Of a stretch of 64,000 nt of DNA, positions 8,801 through 18,152 are shown piece by piece. The notes under the pieces were generated by a model. The model had not been told where the DNA came from and made no database searches. It saw only the letters and a program-made list of their open reading frames with translations. The position numbers were made by a program, and so were the translations under genes. Source of the DNA: Candidatus Krumholzibacteriota bacterium (GTDB lineage Bacteria; Krumholzibacteriota; Krumholzibacteriia; Krumholzibacteriales; Krumholzibacteriaceae); the NCBI GenBank assembly GCA_016932415.1, contig JAFGCX010000001.1:1-64000 (forward strand), written 5' to 3'. Numbering within the stretch: position 1 is the first letter of the stretch; the number at the start of each line of letters is the position of its first letter.

Positions 8801-10555
8801 TCATGTCCTGTGAAATCGTTTATCAAGGTCGTCCAGTTCCACCCTGAGGATCGTCGGCCTTCCATGCGGGCATGTGAATGGGAATTCGGTAGCAAATAAC
8901 TGGTCGGTCAAGCTTTCCATTTCCTGCGGTGAGAGCCTTTCCCCTGCCTTGATAGCTCCATGGCAGGCGTAGCGGCGCAACAGATCGTCCATGCTGTTTC
9001 TATCCACACCTTTTTCAGCGAGGATATCCTGAAGCAGTTTCCCATCATTCCAGTTTTTGACTCCGGCAGGGATCCCCCTTACGATTATCGAACGCGGTCC
9101 GAACGGTTCCACCTCAAACCCGATAGAGGGGAGTTTATCGGAAAACCTTTCATAATTTGAATACTCGTCATGCGAGAGTTCGAGGGTGGCTGGAAACAGA
9201 AGCGATTGCACGACAGGTTTTACTCCTTCGAAACTGCTTTTAGCCTGTTCATACAATATCCGCTCATGCGCGGCATGCTGGTCGATAATCACCATCCCTC
9301 CCCTTATCTGGATAAAGATATAGCTTTCGTGAAGCTGCCAATATAACCCCCCCGATCTGTTCATGTCGATCACATCGGCATCTTTGCCGAAAAGTGATTC
9401 CGGTGACTCCCTGAAAAGCCAATCGCTCCCTTGACCTTCTTCCGGCCTTACCCTGCCATCTGTGTCTGTCAATATATGTCTGCCGGAATATTTCCCCCTG
9501 TCAAAATCCCCTCTGCCAGACGGAAATATCGTTTTATAGACAGATTCGACCTTTTCCCTGAACGATATCGTCTTCTCCTGGAGTGATTCCCGAAGTGCTT
9601 CGGATATCGCCCGATGCAGATCTCTTTCATTCTGAAACCTTATCTCCGTTTTTGCAGGATGAGCATTGATGTCTATTTCGTCAGGAGGTATTTCCAGATA
9701 GAGGATAACGACCGGGAAGCGATCTGATGGTATCAGGGAAGCATATGCCTGCCGTAAAGCGTGACCTATCGTCTTGTCCCTTATCGCACGCTTGTTGACA
9801 TAGATATACTGCATTGAACGGTTTCCCCTCGTATAAGCGGGGAGGGAGAGATAACCAGATATTTTTATCGATCCGTCGCGTTTTTCAAAATACTTCAGAT
9901 TCGGAAAGATACCAGACCCGAAGACGATCTCTACCCTTTCCTCGAGAGAGGAACCGGGATACCTTAAAATATCATTACTGTTCGATCTGAACGAGAAAGT
10001 CACTTCGGGGAAAGCCAGTGAAAAGCTCTGGATCATTGCTGATATACGCCTCGACTCTGACGGGCCGGACGAGAGAAATTTTTTTCGCGCGGGAAGATTA
10101 AAAAAGAGGTCTGTCACCTCGACATCTGTTCCTGGATTTCTGGCGATCCGTTCGTCTTTGAGCTTTTCCTCTCCTCTCCAGACTATTTTTCGACCAGTCT
10201 CTTCTACGGAAGTCCTTGAGGAAATCGTCAGATTCGATACGGATCTGATGCTCGCCAGCGCTTCTCCCCTGAATCCAAGAGACTTTATCTTCGATATATC
10301 CTCTATACAGTTTATCTTGCTGGTAGAGAAATTCTCAGCCGCAAGGTGTATTTCATCGTTTTTTATTCCGGAGCCGTTATCGGAGATCCTTACAAGGTTT
10401 TTGCCACCTTCGATGATCTCCAGGGAAATCTCTGAAGCTGCCGCGTCAAGCGAGTTTTCAATGAGTTCTTTTATGACATTGACTGGCCGCTCGATTATCT
10501 CGCCAGCCGCTATTTTAACACTTGTCTCGTCTGACAACCTTTTTATTCCGGGCAA
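8801..10555 (-). CDS. mutL: DNA mismatch repair protein MutL
   Basis: Couples mismatch recognition by MutS to strand incision. 584 residues. The N-terminal GHKL ATPase shows ENSLDA, DNGSGI and GFRGEALASI. The C-terminal dimerisation domain has DQHAAHERILYE, matching the DQHA(x)2E(x)4E endonuclease motif, along with ACHGAIKAGE and FTCPHGRP. It is therefore the nicking type of MutL used by bacteria without MutH. The start is TTG, five bases after AGAGGT; no ATG fits. The gene lies 129 bases after the sensor-like gene that separates it from mutS. Confidence 0.96.
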   Translation of the reverse strand: MPGIKRLSDETSVKIAAGEIIERPVNVIKELIENSLDAAASEISLEIIEGGKNLVRISDNGSGIKNDEIHLAAENFSTSKINCIEDISKIKSLGFRGEALASIRSVSNLTISSRTSVEETGRKIVWRGEEKLKDERIARNPGTDVEVTDLFFNLPARKKFLSSGPSESRRISAMIQSFSLAFPEVTFSFRSNSNDILRYPGSSLEERVEIVFGSGIFPNLKYFEKRDGSIKISGYLSLPAYTRGNRSMQYIYVNKRAIRDKTIGHALRQAYASLIPSDRFPVVILYLEIPPDEIDINAHPAKTEIRFQNERDLHRAISEALRESLQEKTISFREKVESVYKTIFPSGRGDFDRGKYSGRHILTDTDGRVRPEEGQGSDWLFRESPESLFGKDADVIDMNRSGGLYWQLHESYIFIQIRGGMVIIDQHAAHERILYEQAKSSFEGVKPVVQSLLFPATLELSHDEYSNYERFSDKLPSIGFEVEPFGPRSIIVRGIPAGVKNWNDGKLLQDILAEKGVDRNSMDDLLRRYACHGAIKAGERLSPQEMESLTDQLFATEFPFTCPHGRPTILRVELDDLDKRFHRT

Positions 10556-10609
10556 AATATACCTCTATATATCTATCGCTGATTTCTGCCATACCCCTCC
10601 GGATAACGC

Positions 10610-10622
10610 CGTTCACTGAACG
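10610..10622. repeat. short palindrome upstream of mutL
   Basis: A 13-base perfect inverted repeat, CGTTCA-C-TGAACG, sits in the 129-base gap between mutL and the sensor-like gene. It does not match the LexA boxes I know (GAAC-N4-GTTC or CTGT-N8-ACAG). It could be an operator, or chance. Confidence 0.25.
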
Positions 10623-10684
10623 TTGTACGATAACATACGATGCCGCCTTTCAGCAACATCGAATCTGGGATTATCTAACTGCTA

Positions 10685-12961
10685 TTATAATTTTGATTTA
10701 GCGTCTGTTATGAGAGCCGCTGCCGACCCCGCTTTTCCCGGATACAGCGAACATGAAGACTTTGGGAAAAAGTTTTCATTATCGAACAGGCCCCGCTCTT
10801 CAAGAGTCTTTCGGATGAAACCGCTTATCCTCGTTTCAAGATCGGATATGCGCTGATAGCTTTCCAGTGATATCACGCCAAAGAGATCGATCTCGATCCA
10901 TGAAAAATAATCGGTCTTTCGCACTTCTCTGCGCAATCCTACGCTAAGGCGGTTCACCAGTTCAAGAGCATGGCTGGAAGATACTTTATAATATTCGGAT
11001 AATCCCCTGATATTAAATAGTGTTAGAGCGATACCATGGTGGTACCTGTTCGCTCTTTCGATTTCCTCGTTTATTCTGTCGATAAAGATCTTCTGATTTA
11101 CCGATAACAGTTCGTTAAAATCGGAGGGTGTTTCCCTTCTGTCGCTTCGGGAATTCTTTTTCAGGATCGGGATGAGAATATCGCGAATTCTGTCGAGGAT
11201 CTTGAGTTCATGTTGGCCGAAGATCGACGAATCCAGCGGCGATTGAGCATTCTTTTCATAACCGTTGTAACAGGCATGGATGCCCTCTGAAATCCTGAAA
11301 GGATAGGTTATTACCGATCTGTAAAGGGGGACTCTCTCGTAAGTGTCTACTTCTTTTGAAAGATAGCTTATCGTATCAGGTTTTTCAGTATTCAGGCTCA
11401 ATTTTCTGATTTCATCATCATAATCCTTGAATCTCTCCCTGGCCACCTTCTCTTCGGGTAGTCCGGAATAGGTCACCGTTTCCCTGCCGTGCATTGAAAA
11501 GTAGAAACTTCCCCTGGAAGCACTTACAAGGGAAGACATGATTTCAGGAATATGCTTCAATCTCTCTTCCACTTTCTCTATACCCATAATAAAAGGAGTC
11601 ATCGATGACAATTCCTCATATCTCTTCAGTTTCCTCTGCTGTTTCAATTCTTTCAGTTGCGAATAGACAAAAAATCCGACCTGGAAAGAGAGAGTGTCTT
11701 TCAGTTTTAAAAATCTCTCCATCGCGTGTAATTGCGAAAACTCCATCACGAGGACTCCAAGAGGCATATGATGTGACAGAGGAATATAGATAGATGTTAT
11801 TGAGCCGCTTTGCGACTTTATTTTCAATGATGTCTCATGAACCGCTTCAGTCATGATGATCTCTTCGCCATTAAGAAAGGATTTTGCCAGCGTTCCTTTG
11901 CTGCAATGGATCCTTGGTGCCTTTTCGTCTACCGTATCATGCTGCGCGCTTCCTCCGAGGATCAACCAGTCTCCTTCATCAGTGGCGGTATATATCGTGA
12001 CCGTATCGGCCTCGAGTTTTTCCGCAAGAGATGCGCTAAGAACCGTGAACTTTTCATGAAAACCAAGCTCAGACCTGAAAAGGGATTCCAGAGTGTTCCT
12101 TGTCTGATATTCAATGTCTTTTATATTTTCCGTATCGATCCTCAGGTGTTGATCAAGGATCGGTGATATCTTTGAAGCAAGAAGTTCAACAGTCGACAGG
12201 TCGTTTTCAGTTAAAAATTTCTCGCCTTTTGAAGTGGAGATATTCAGCACTCCGATAAGGTGTTCGTTGAAAAGCAGCGGAGTCGATATCGCGCTGATGA
12301 TGTCAGGCCTTTCCCTTTCTCTTGAATAAAGAGTGTTTTCGCGAATATCGCTTATCAGTTTCGATATTCTTGAGGCTGCCACCTCTCCAGCTATTCCCTC
12401 CCCGATTTTCTGTCGAGTATTCTTGATCACATTACTGCTCAATCCACTTGCGTATCCGATGTACAGTTCACTTGCGTGTTCGCTGTGCAACATGATTGAA
12501 CCGGAAGTCGCCCCTACAGCTCTTACCGAGATCTCAAGGAGCCATTTTAGAAGCCTTCCTCTATCGGTTATTCTTCTTATATATTTTAACGCGGTCTCAA
12601 GATGCTGCGGCCATGGTGGTTGGTTCATATTCTGTTTTGGGATATCGGCAACCAGGTGGTTCGCAGCTTCGGATGGATTGATTATCTTTAGATTTTCATT
12701 CTGAAGAAGCTGGATTTCTTCGGCGAATCTTTTTCTTCTGTCGGTGACGATAATATAATCGGCATTCCTGAATTCCGATATGAAGGATCGGTCGCTGAAC
12801 TTGGGGATACCAATTATCTCGGCGATCTCAAGGGCCACTGCTCTTGGATCGCTGTCGTATACAGCGATTACCTTGTATCCGGGGTTTCTGTGAAACTCGC
12901 TGAGAATATTGAGTTCATCTTCTCCACCGCCGAGAATAGCAATATTCTTTGTCGTTTTCAC
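10685..12961 (-). CDS. Rossmann-GAF-GAF protein with degenerate GGDEF domain
   Basis: Not a named family that I recognise; 758 residues, no signal peptide or clear membrane segment. The N-terminus (8-90) is Rossmann-like (IAILGGGEDELNIL, then VIAVYDSDPRA and YIIVTDRRKRF). Two GAF-like domains follow (about 130-275 and 295-435), then a further GAF-like or linker region (450-620). The last 130 residues look like a GGDEF fold in which the active-site motif is replaced by EIDLF (690-694) while an RKTD I-site (681-684) remains five residues upstream. This predicts a cytoplasmic sensor that may bind c-di-GMP without making it. It lies between mutS and mutL, same strand. Confidence 0.75.
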   Translation of the reverse strand: MKTTKNIAILGGGEDELNILSEFHRNPGYKVIAVYDSDPRAVALEIAEIIGIPKFSDRSFISEFRNADYIIVTDRRKRFAEEIQLLQNENLKIINPSEAANHLVADIPKQNMNQPPWPQHLETALKYIRRITDRGRLLKWLLEISVRAVGATSGSIMLHSEHASELYIGYASGLSSNVIKNTRQKIGEGIAGEVAASRISKLISDIRENTLYSRERERPDIISAISTPLLFNEHLIGVLNISTSKGEKFLTENDLSTVELLASKISPILDQHLRIDTENIKDIEYQTRNTLESLFRSELGFHEKFTVLSASLAEKLEADTVTIYTATDEGDWLILGGSAQHDTVDEKAPRIHCSKGTLAKSFLNGEEIIMTEAVHETSLKIKSQSGSITSIYIPLSHHMPLGVLVMEFSQLHAMERFLKLKDTLSFQVGFFVYSQLKELKQQRKLKRYEELSSMTPFIMGIEKVEERLKHIPEIMSSLVSASRGSFYFSMHGRETVTYSGLPEEKVARERFKDYDDEIRKLSLNTEKPDTISYLSKEVDTYERVPLYRSVITYPFRISEGIHACYNGYEKNAQSPLDSSIFGQHELKILDRIRDILIPILKKNSRSDRRETPSDFNELLSVNQKIFIDRINEEIERANRYHHGIALTLFNIRGLSEYYKVSSSHALELVNRLSVGLRREVRKTDYFSWIEIDLFGVISLESYQRISDLETRISGFIRKTLEERGLFDNENFFPKSSCSLYPGKAGSAAALITDAKSKL

Positions 12962-13034
12962 GATTCACCCCTGCAATATAGATCAATTAGAATGTTCAAT
13001 CGCTCTATATGCAAGAGTCAAGCCATTTTAGCAG

Positions 13035-15608
13035 TTATTGCGAACCTTCTGACATCTTTTGGATCTCCGCAATGATCTGCAGAGCTTGCAAAGGCGTAAT
13101 TGTATTTGTATCAATCTCTTGCAGAAGGCTAACCCTCGGGTCGACTTCTCTGAAAAGATCTCTTTGCCCGGTCTCTTCCCTGCCGGAGTCTACAGGCAGC
13201 AGTTCTTCCTTTTCGATCGAATTGAATATCTTCCATGCCCTGTCAATCACTTTCTGCGGAATCCCCGCAAGTTGCGCGACATGTATCCCATAACTTCTGT
13301 CACCTGTTCCTTCAATTATCCGGTAAAGAAAGACTATGGAATCTCCCCACTCCCTCACCTCTACTTTCATGTTTCTGATTCTTCTGTATTTTTCCGCCAG
13401 AGAAGTCAGTTCGTGAAAATGAGTGGCAAAGAGAGCTTTCGGTTTTTTCCCCTCCTCTTCGAGGAGAAATTCTGTTACTGCCCAGGCTATGCTCAATCCG
13501 TCCCTGGTAGAAGTCCCCCTGCCGATCTCATCGAGCAAGACAAGGCTTGAAGATGTACAGTTATTCAAAATTTTCGCAGTCTCACCCATCTCGACCAGAA
13601 AAGTGGATTGCCCCCTGGCAAGGTTATCACTTGATCCGACACGCGTGAATATCCTGTCCATCAGACCTACCTCAGCTCTCGCCGCGGGCACGAAGCTACC
13701 CATCTGTGCCAATATTGAGATCAGAGCGGCCTGTCTGATATATGTCGATTTTCCTCCCATGTTAGGCCCTGTTATCAGGAGAAATTGCCGGTCTTCAGGT
13801 TTAAGTATTATATCATTCGGTATGAAGTTCTTTCCCGAGATCACCTCTACCACCGGATGTCTCCCCTCGGAGATGATCAGGTCGCGCGATTCGTTGACGA
13901 CAGGCCTGCAATACCCTCTTTCGATCGCCAGATCGGCGAGAGAGGAGATACAATCAAGGGCGGCTATCCCCCTCGCGATCCTCTGAAGGACCATGCTTTC
14001 TTCAGCGATCTGTTCGCAGATAGCGGAAAAGATCTCTTTTTCAAGATCCGTCCTTCTCGAATCCGCGCTAAGGATATCGTTTTCACGCTCTTTCAGTTCA
14101 TTGGTTATATATCTCTGCGAAGATACAAGAGTCTGTTTTCCCGTATATTCCGCCGGAACCTTGTCAAGATGTGTCTTGGAGACTTCAATATAATACCCGA
14201 ATACCTTGTTATACCCGATCTTCAGAGAAGATATCTTTGTGCGCTCCCTCTCTCTGCTTTGCAGGGATGCTATCCATTTTCTTCCCTCCTCGGAACCGTC
14301 TATGAGGACATCGAGCTCATTGCTGAACCCACGCCTGATAATGCCTCCATCACGGATTCTGGCAGGAGATTCGGGATCGATGCTTCTCTCGATAAGTGAC
14401 CTGGTCCTGTTTTCTTCTCCCGCGTCCTCGACTGAGCGTTTGACGATTCCCGCTGGAGGTTCTACGCACAAGCCAGTTATACCGGGAATCCTGTCAAGTG
14501 CTGTCTGGAGACTCAGCAGTTCTCTCGGACCTGCCTTCCCCGCCGTGATTCTTGACAGGATGCGTTCCATGTCGGGAAAATTTGAAAGACTCGAACGGAA
14601 ATTCCTGAGCCTGATATGATCACCCTGGAAATACTCGATTCCATTCAGCCTTTCTTCTATCGTATCAATTCTCCTTGAGGGGTGCATCAGCCATTTTCTC
14701 AGTTCCCTCGCTCCAGCGGCCGTCCTGGTTCTGTCAATATTTGAGATCAATGTCGTTTCTGTCGAGGCACCCCGTAATGGTTCGATCAATTCGAGGTTAC
14801 GCACAGTCTCGCTATCGAGAAAGAGAGAATCTTCAGCGACAAGCAGTTCAAGTCTTGAAATATGCTCGAACCGGTTATTTCTAAGGGTCTTTACGTGACG
14901 AAGTAGAGCTCCGGAAGCGATGACGCCAAGGGCCATCTCTTCAATTCCGAAACAGGAAAGGTTGTTTATTCCAAAATGATCGAGCAGGGATTCCCTGCAT
15001 TCTTTTTCATTGAAAATCGCCGGTGACAACTCTTCAAAGCTGCATCGGGGATTGATCCTTGACAGGACAGTTTTAAGTTCCGCTGAGCCCTCAGGTACGA
15101 TCGCTTCTCTTATCATGTAACCACCGAGCATATTTTCCGCGACCTGGATTCTTTCCATGGCGGCCTTGAATTCACCGGTAGAGATGTCCATCAATGCTAT
15201 TCCAAGAATACCGGATCGTTCGACCGCGCAGATTATATAATTATTTTCCTTTTCTTCCAGTGTGGCGGGTAACAAAGATGTCCCAGGGGTCACAATATCG
15301 GTGACTTTTCTTTTTACTATCCCTTTCGCGTCGGATGGATTCTCGACCTGGTCGCATATTACGACTTTCTCACCGGCCTTCAACAGCCTTGATATGTATG
15401 TTTCCGCGGCATGGATCGGGATACCGGCGAGGGGAACGGGATTTTTTTTATCCCTGGATGTAAGGGTAATATTCAACAGACGGGATATGCGCCTCGCGTC
15501 ATCATAGAATGTCTCGTAAAAATCTCCGACCTGGAAAAACAGGATGCCATCGCTGTGTTGATTCTTTATCTCCTGATATTGAGCCATCAGAGGGGTTTTA
15601 GCAGCCAT
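13035..15608 (-). CDS. mutS: DNA mismatch repair protein MutS
   Basis: Recognises mismatches and small loops. 857 residues, normal length. The N-terminal GDFYETF contains the Phe-x-Glu mismatch-reading motif, the core and lever domains follow, and the ATPase has GPNMGGKSTYIRQ (Walker A, near residue 615), LVLLDEIGRGTSTRDG and an ATHFHELT switch. The C-terminal tail includes a helix-turn-helix region. The start ATG directly follows the stop of the TPR-SPOR gene, so they are co-transcribed. Confidence 0.97.
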   Translation of the reverse strand: MAAKTPLMAQYQEIKNQHSDGILFFQVGDFYETFYDDARRISRLLNITLTSRDKKNPVPLAGIPIHAAETYISRLLKAGEKVVICDQVENPSDAKGIVKRKVTDIVTPGTSLLPATLEEKENNYIICAVERSGILGIALMDISTGEFKAAMERIQVAENMLGGYMIREAIVPEGSAELKTVLSRINPRCSFEELSPAIFNEKECRESLLDHFGINNLSCFGIEEMALGVIASGALLRHVKTLRNNRFEHISRLELLVAEDSLFLDSETVRNLELIEPLRGASTETTLISNIDRTRTAAGARELRKWLMHPSRRIDTIEERLNGIEYFQGDHIRLRNFRSSLSNFPDMERILSRITAGKAGPRELLSLQTALDRIPGITGLCVEPPAGIVKRSVEDAGEENRTRSLIERSIDPESPARIRDGGIIRRGFSNELDVLIDGSEEGRKWIASLQSRERERTKISSLKIGYNKVFGYYIEVSKTHLDKVPAEYTGKQTLVSSQRYITNELKERENDILSADSRRTDLEKEIFSAICEQIAEESMVLQRIARGIAALDCISSLADLAIERGYCRPVVNESRDLIISEGRHPVVEVISGKNFIPNDIILKPEDRQFLLITGPNMGGKSTYIRQAALISILAQMGSFVPAARAEVGLMDRIFTRVGSSDNLARGQSTFLVEMGETAKILNNCTSSSLVLLDEIGRGTSTRDGLSIAWAVTEFLLEEEGKKPKALFATHFHELTSLAEKYRRIRNMKVEVREWGDSIVFLYRIIEGTGDRSYGIHVAQLAGIPQKVIDRAWKIFNSIEKEELLPVDSGREETGQRDLFREVDPRVSLLQEIDTNTITPLQALQIIAEIQKMSEGSQ

Positions 15609-16673
15609 CTAGTCCACAGGAAGGATCTTGCTGGAATACCCTGACTGTTCCATGAATCTCATCGCGTCGGCCTCGGCCTTTTCCCGGGTATTGTACCTTC
15701 CGACTCTCACGCGGTGCCACATCCGTCCCCTGGTCTCGAAGCTTTCGATTTTAAGCCCGTCAATATACACTTCAAGCTGCTCGGCGAAGGCTATCGCGTT
15801 CTCTTCAATACTGAATGCCCCGAATTGAAGCGTGTAGTACTGGGTCTCCGACTTCGTCCCGGTCTCGGCGGTATTTTTAATATCCCTCCTATCACCTCCT
15901 CCAGTTCTTTCTCCCAGCCTTGTTCTCTCACCTGAGATCGTGATCATCTCTATTTTTTCCCTGGATTTTGGTGCTTCGAGAGACTCGGGAAAGAGCCTTG
16001 CCAGGTTCCGATAGACGTTAAGAGCTTTTTCCTTCTCACCAAGGGATTCATAACACTCACCCAGCTTGAATCCGGCGACTGGATTAGAGTGGCTTGAAGC
16101 TATCATCTCATAGCGCTCGACTGCCTCGGCAAGTCTCCCGTACTTGATATCGATCTCCGCGAGAGCCATATATCCCCAGTAAAGATATACTCCCCTGTCG
16201 ATCATTTCAAAATCTCCCGTTGCCCTGGAGATATCCCCGATCTCTTTCCATGACAATCCCCTGAAATATACCGCTTCAAGCCTGTCGGATGACCGTGCGT
16301 TGTCGGGGATCCTGGCAAGCAGATCGGTCACTTCACGATAATTGCCTGTTGAATAATATATTTTAGCAAGTTCGATCCTTGCCTGGAGGGCTTCTCTTTC
16401 GCTTCCAGATGATACGAGATCTCTGTAAATCGATATGGCGGAGAAGGTGTTTGTTTTCAGGCGCGCTAAAAGCAACCTTGCGTTATCGAGAGTTTTTCCG
16501 TGGAACCCTCCCATCTCTTGTTCGAGCTGCTTTTCCGCCTTCTCATATTCCTTTTTGTTGAACATATTCTGGATCGTGCGAAGGTTTGCGCTGACGGCCG
16601 AAGCTGTGATCAGCACCAGGAAAAGAACCGCAATTCCTTTGCGTATACTACCTTGATCAATCATCATATTCAT
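15609..16673 (-). CDS. exported TPR protein with C-terminal SPOR domain
   Basis: 354 residues. A hydrophobic N-terminus (12-29, ending ASAVSA) looks like a signal peptide or anchor. Tetratricopeptide-like helices fill residues 30-235. A low-complexity linker leads to a SPOR domain (about 278-354, starting YYTLQFGAFS), which in other proteins binds denuded septal peptidoglycan. It overlaps lapB by ATGA and abuts mutS. A role in the cell wall at division sites is inferred from the SPOR domain; no enzyme domain is visible. Confidence 0.8.
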   Translation of the reverse strand: MNMMIDQGSIRKGIAVLFLVLITASAVSANLRTIQNMFNKKEYEKAEKQLEQEMGGFHGKTLDNARLLLARLKTNTFSAISIYRDLVSSGSEREALQARIELAKIYYSTGNYREVTDLLARIPDNARSSDRLEAVYFRGLSWKEIGDISRATGDFEMIDRGVYLYWGYMALAEIDIKYGRLAEAVERYEMIASSHSNPVAGFKLGECYESLGEKEKALNVYRNLARLFPESLEAPKSREKIEMITISGERTRLGERTGGGDRRDIKNTAETGTKSETQYYTLQFGAFSIEENAIAFAEQLEVYIDGLKIESFETRGRMWHRVRVGRYNTREKAEADAMRFMEQSGYSSKILPVD

Positions 16674-17812
16674 TGGACCGGGTTTTTAAAACTGAAGCAT
16701 TTTGTGCAGTATTTAAATGGATAGTAGTATCTCTCACCACAGGTACCGCACTTCCTCACCATTCCGGACACTGATCTATCTGCGAATTCATCGAGAGTCT
16801 TCCTTGCCTCCACGGTCCTCCCGGATCCCAGGTATGCTGAAGCAAGTCTCAGGTAAATGACTGGATCCTCGTCACTACTCTTTCTTTCTTCCTCAAGTAT
16901 ATTGATGCTTTCTTCAAGCATCCCCTTTTTCATGTAAAGTGAAGCGAGAGAGCCGGCTATTACCGGATCAGATCTGTTTTTTCCATAGAGGTCTTCAAGC
17001 ATCTCTTCAAGTCCGGAAAAATTACCTGACTCAAAAAGCGACTTTTCCAGGTCGGGAAGGATCTCTTCGAACATGGAGATATCGATCTCGATCGTTTTTT
17101 TCCACAATGCTGAGGCTCTTCCATATTCATGCCTGTCCATCGCCATTCTAGCCGTAAGAAAGTTCGCGGGTATCGATCTGTCGTACTCTTTAAGCGCTTT
17201 TTCGAGATATTTGTCCGCTCTCTTATCCTGCTTCTTGAGCATGCAGGCGTACGCCACGGAAGAAAGATAATCGGCTTTTTTCTCCTTTCCGATCCGGGAG
17301 TCGATCGAAGAAAGGTTTTTCAGCACCTGGTACGCGCTGTCATAATCTTCGCACCTGTGGTACAGCCTGTGCAGGGAAAGCATTATCTCTGGGTCTTTCT
17401 TCGTCTTGTTTATTTTATTCAGTGCCAGGACTGCGCGGTCGGCCTTTCCCATGTCAGCGAGGTCTTCAGCCATGGCAAGCTGGATCGATTTTTCTTCTGA
17501 ATAAGAAAGGTCTCTTCTAACAGTGAGCCCCCTGTGGATCTGCAGCGCTTTTTCAGGCAGCCCTTTTTCCCTTAAAAGGATCCCCAGCTGGATATAGGCG
17601 TCAATATCCGTTTCCCCGTTTTTTACCGCAAGAGTGAGAAGCTGAAGTGCGTCATCCTTTCGGCCCTCAATCAAAGCGTAAAGCGCGTCTATATATTTGC
17701 TCCTGACGCTCTTGCTTCTTCTCTTTTTCTGGAATATCAGAGTAAAAAAAAGAATAACGATCGCAGCCGCAAGAATTATCAGCAGTATCGTTTTAACTGT
17801 CAATGATCCCAT
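16670..17812 (-). CDS. lapB: LapB-like membrane-anchored TPR protein
   Basis: 380 residues with the full LapB (YciM) layout: one N-terminal membrane helix (5-27), a run of TPR repeats (40-345) and a C-terminal rubredoxin-like metal site with two CxxC pairs (CGTC and CTKC in the last 30 residues). In E. coli LapB controls LpxC turnover by FtsH and so the amount of lipopolysaccharide. The neighbour upstream is a LapA-type protein, as in E. coli, which supports the call. The start has AGGTGAT at good spacing. Whether LpxC is the partner here cannot be seen. Confidence 0.85.
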   Translation of the reverse strand: MGSLTVKTILLIILAAAIVILFFTLIFQKKRRSKSVRSKYIDALYALIEGRKDDALQLLTLAVKNGETDIDAYIQLGILLREKGLPEKALQIHRGLTVRRDLSYSEEKSIQLAMAEDLADMGKADRAVLALNKINKTKKDPEIMLSLHRLYHRCEDYDSAYQVLKNLSSIDSRIGKEKKADYLSSVAYACMLKKQDKRADKYLEKALKEYDRSIPANFLTARMAMDRHEYGRASALWKKTIEIDISMFEEILPDLEKSLFESGNFSGLEEMLEDLYGKNRSDPVIAGSLASLYMKKGMLEESINILEEERKSSDEDPVIYLRLASAYLGSGRTVEARKTLDEFADRSVSGMVRKCGTCGERYYYPFKYCTKCFSFKNPVQ

Positions 17813-17832
17813 AATATCACCTTAGAGTGGGT

Positions 17833-18147
17833 TTAATCATCCTGTTCATCGATGCTGTCTTCCTCGAGCGGGAGGTTTCTCAGGTCCGCTATCTCCTCTC
17901 TCAACTTTCTGCTTGTTTTCTTTTCACGTGCGAGGCCGATCAGAAGCTGGGCTTCCCTGATCCATGCTCCTATCGCCCAGACCACCATCCCGAAAATAAA
18001 AGTCACCAGTATGACCGCGTTAAGCTCCACATCGACGAATGTCCTTGTAAAGAGGTGATAAGTCAATTTAGTGCCGGCGTTCTTTGTTCCCACCCATATC
18101 AGAGCTACCGCGCCTGCCAGGAGTATTAGCCCCCTTACTATCCACAC
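17833..18147 (-). CDS. lapA: LapA-domain (DUF1049) membrane protein
   Basis: 104 residues. Two membrane helices (about 4-21 and 44-66) are followed by a charged, probably helical tail (70-104). This is the DUF1049/LapA layout, and the gene sits 20 bases upstream of the lapB homologue. The start is GTG, eight bases after GGAGG; that SD overlaps the miaB stop, so translation is probably coupled. In E. coli LapA works with LapB in lipopolysaccharide assembly control; here this is by homology and context. Confidence 0.8.
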   Translation of the reverse strand: MWIVRGLILLAGAVALIWVGTKNAGTKLTYHLFTRTFVDVELNAVILVTFIFGMVVWAIGAWIREAQLLIGLAREKKTSRKLREEIADLRNLPLEEDSIDEQDD

Positions 18148-18152
18148 TTTCG

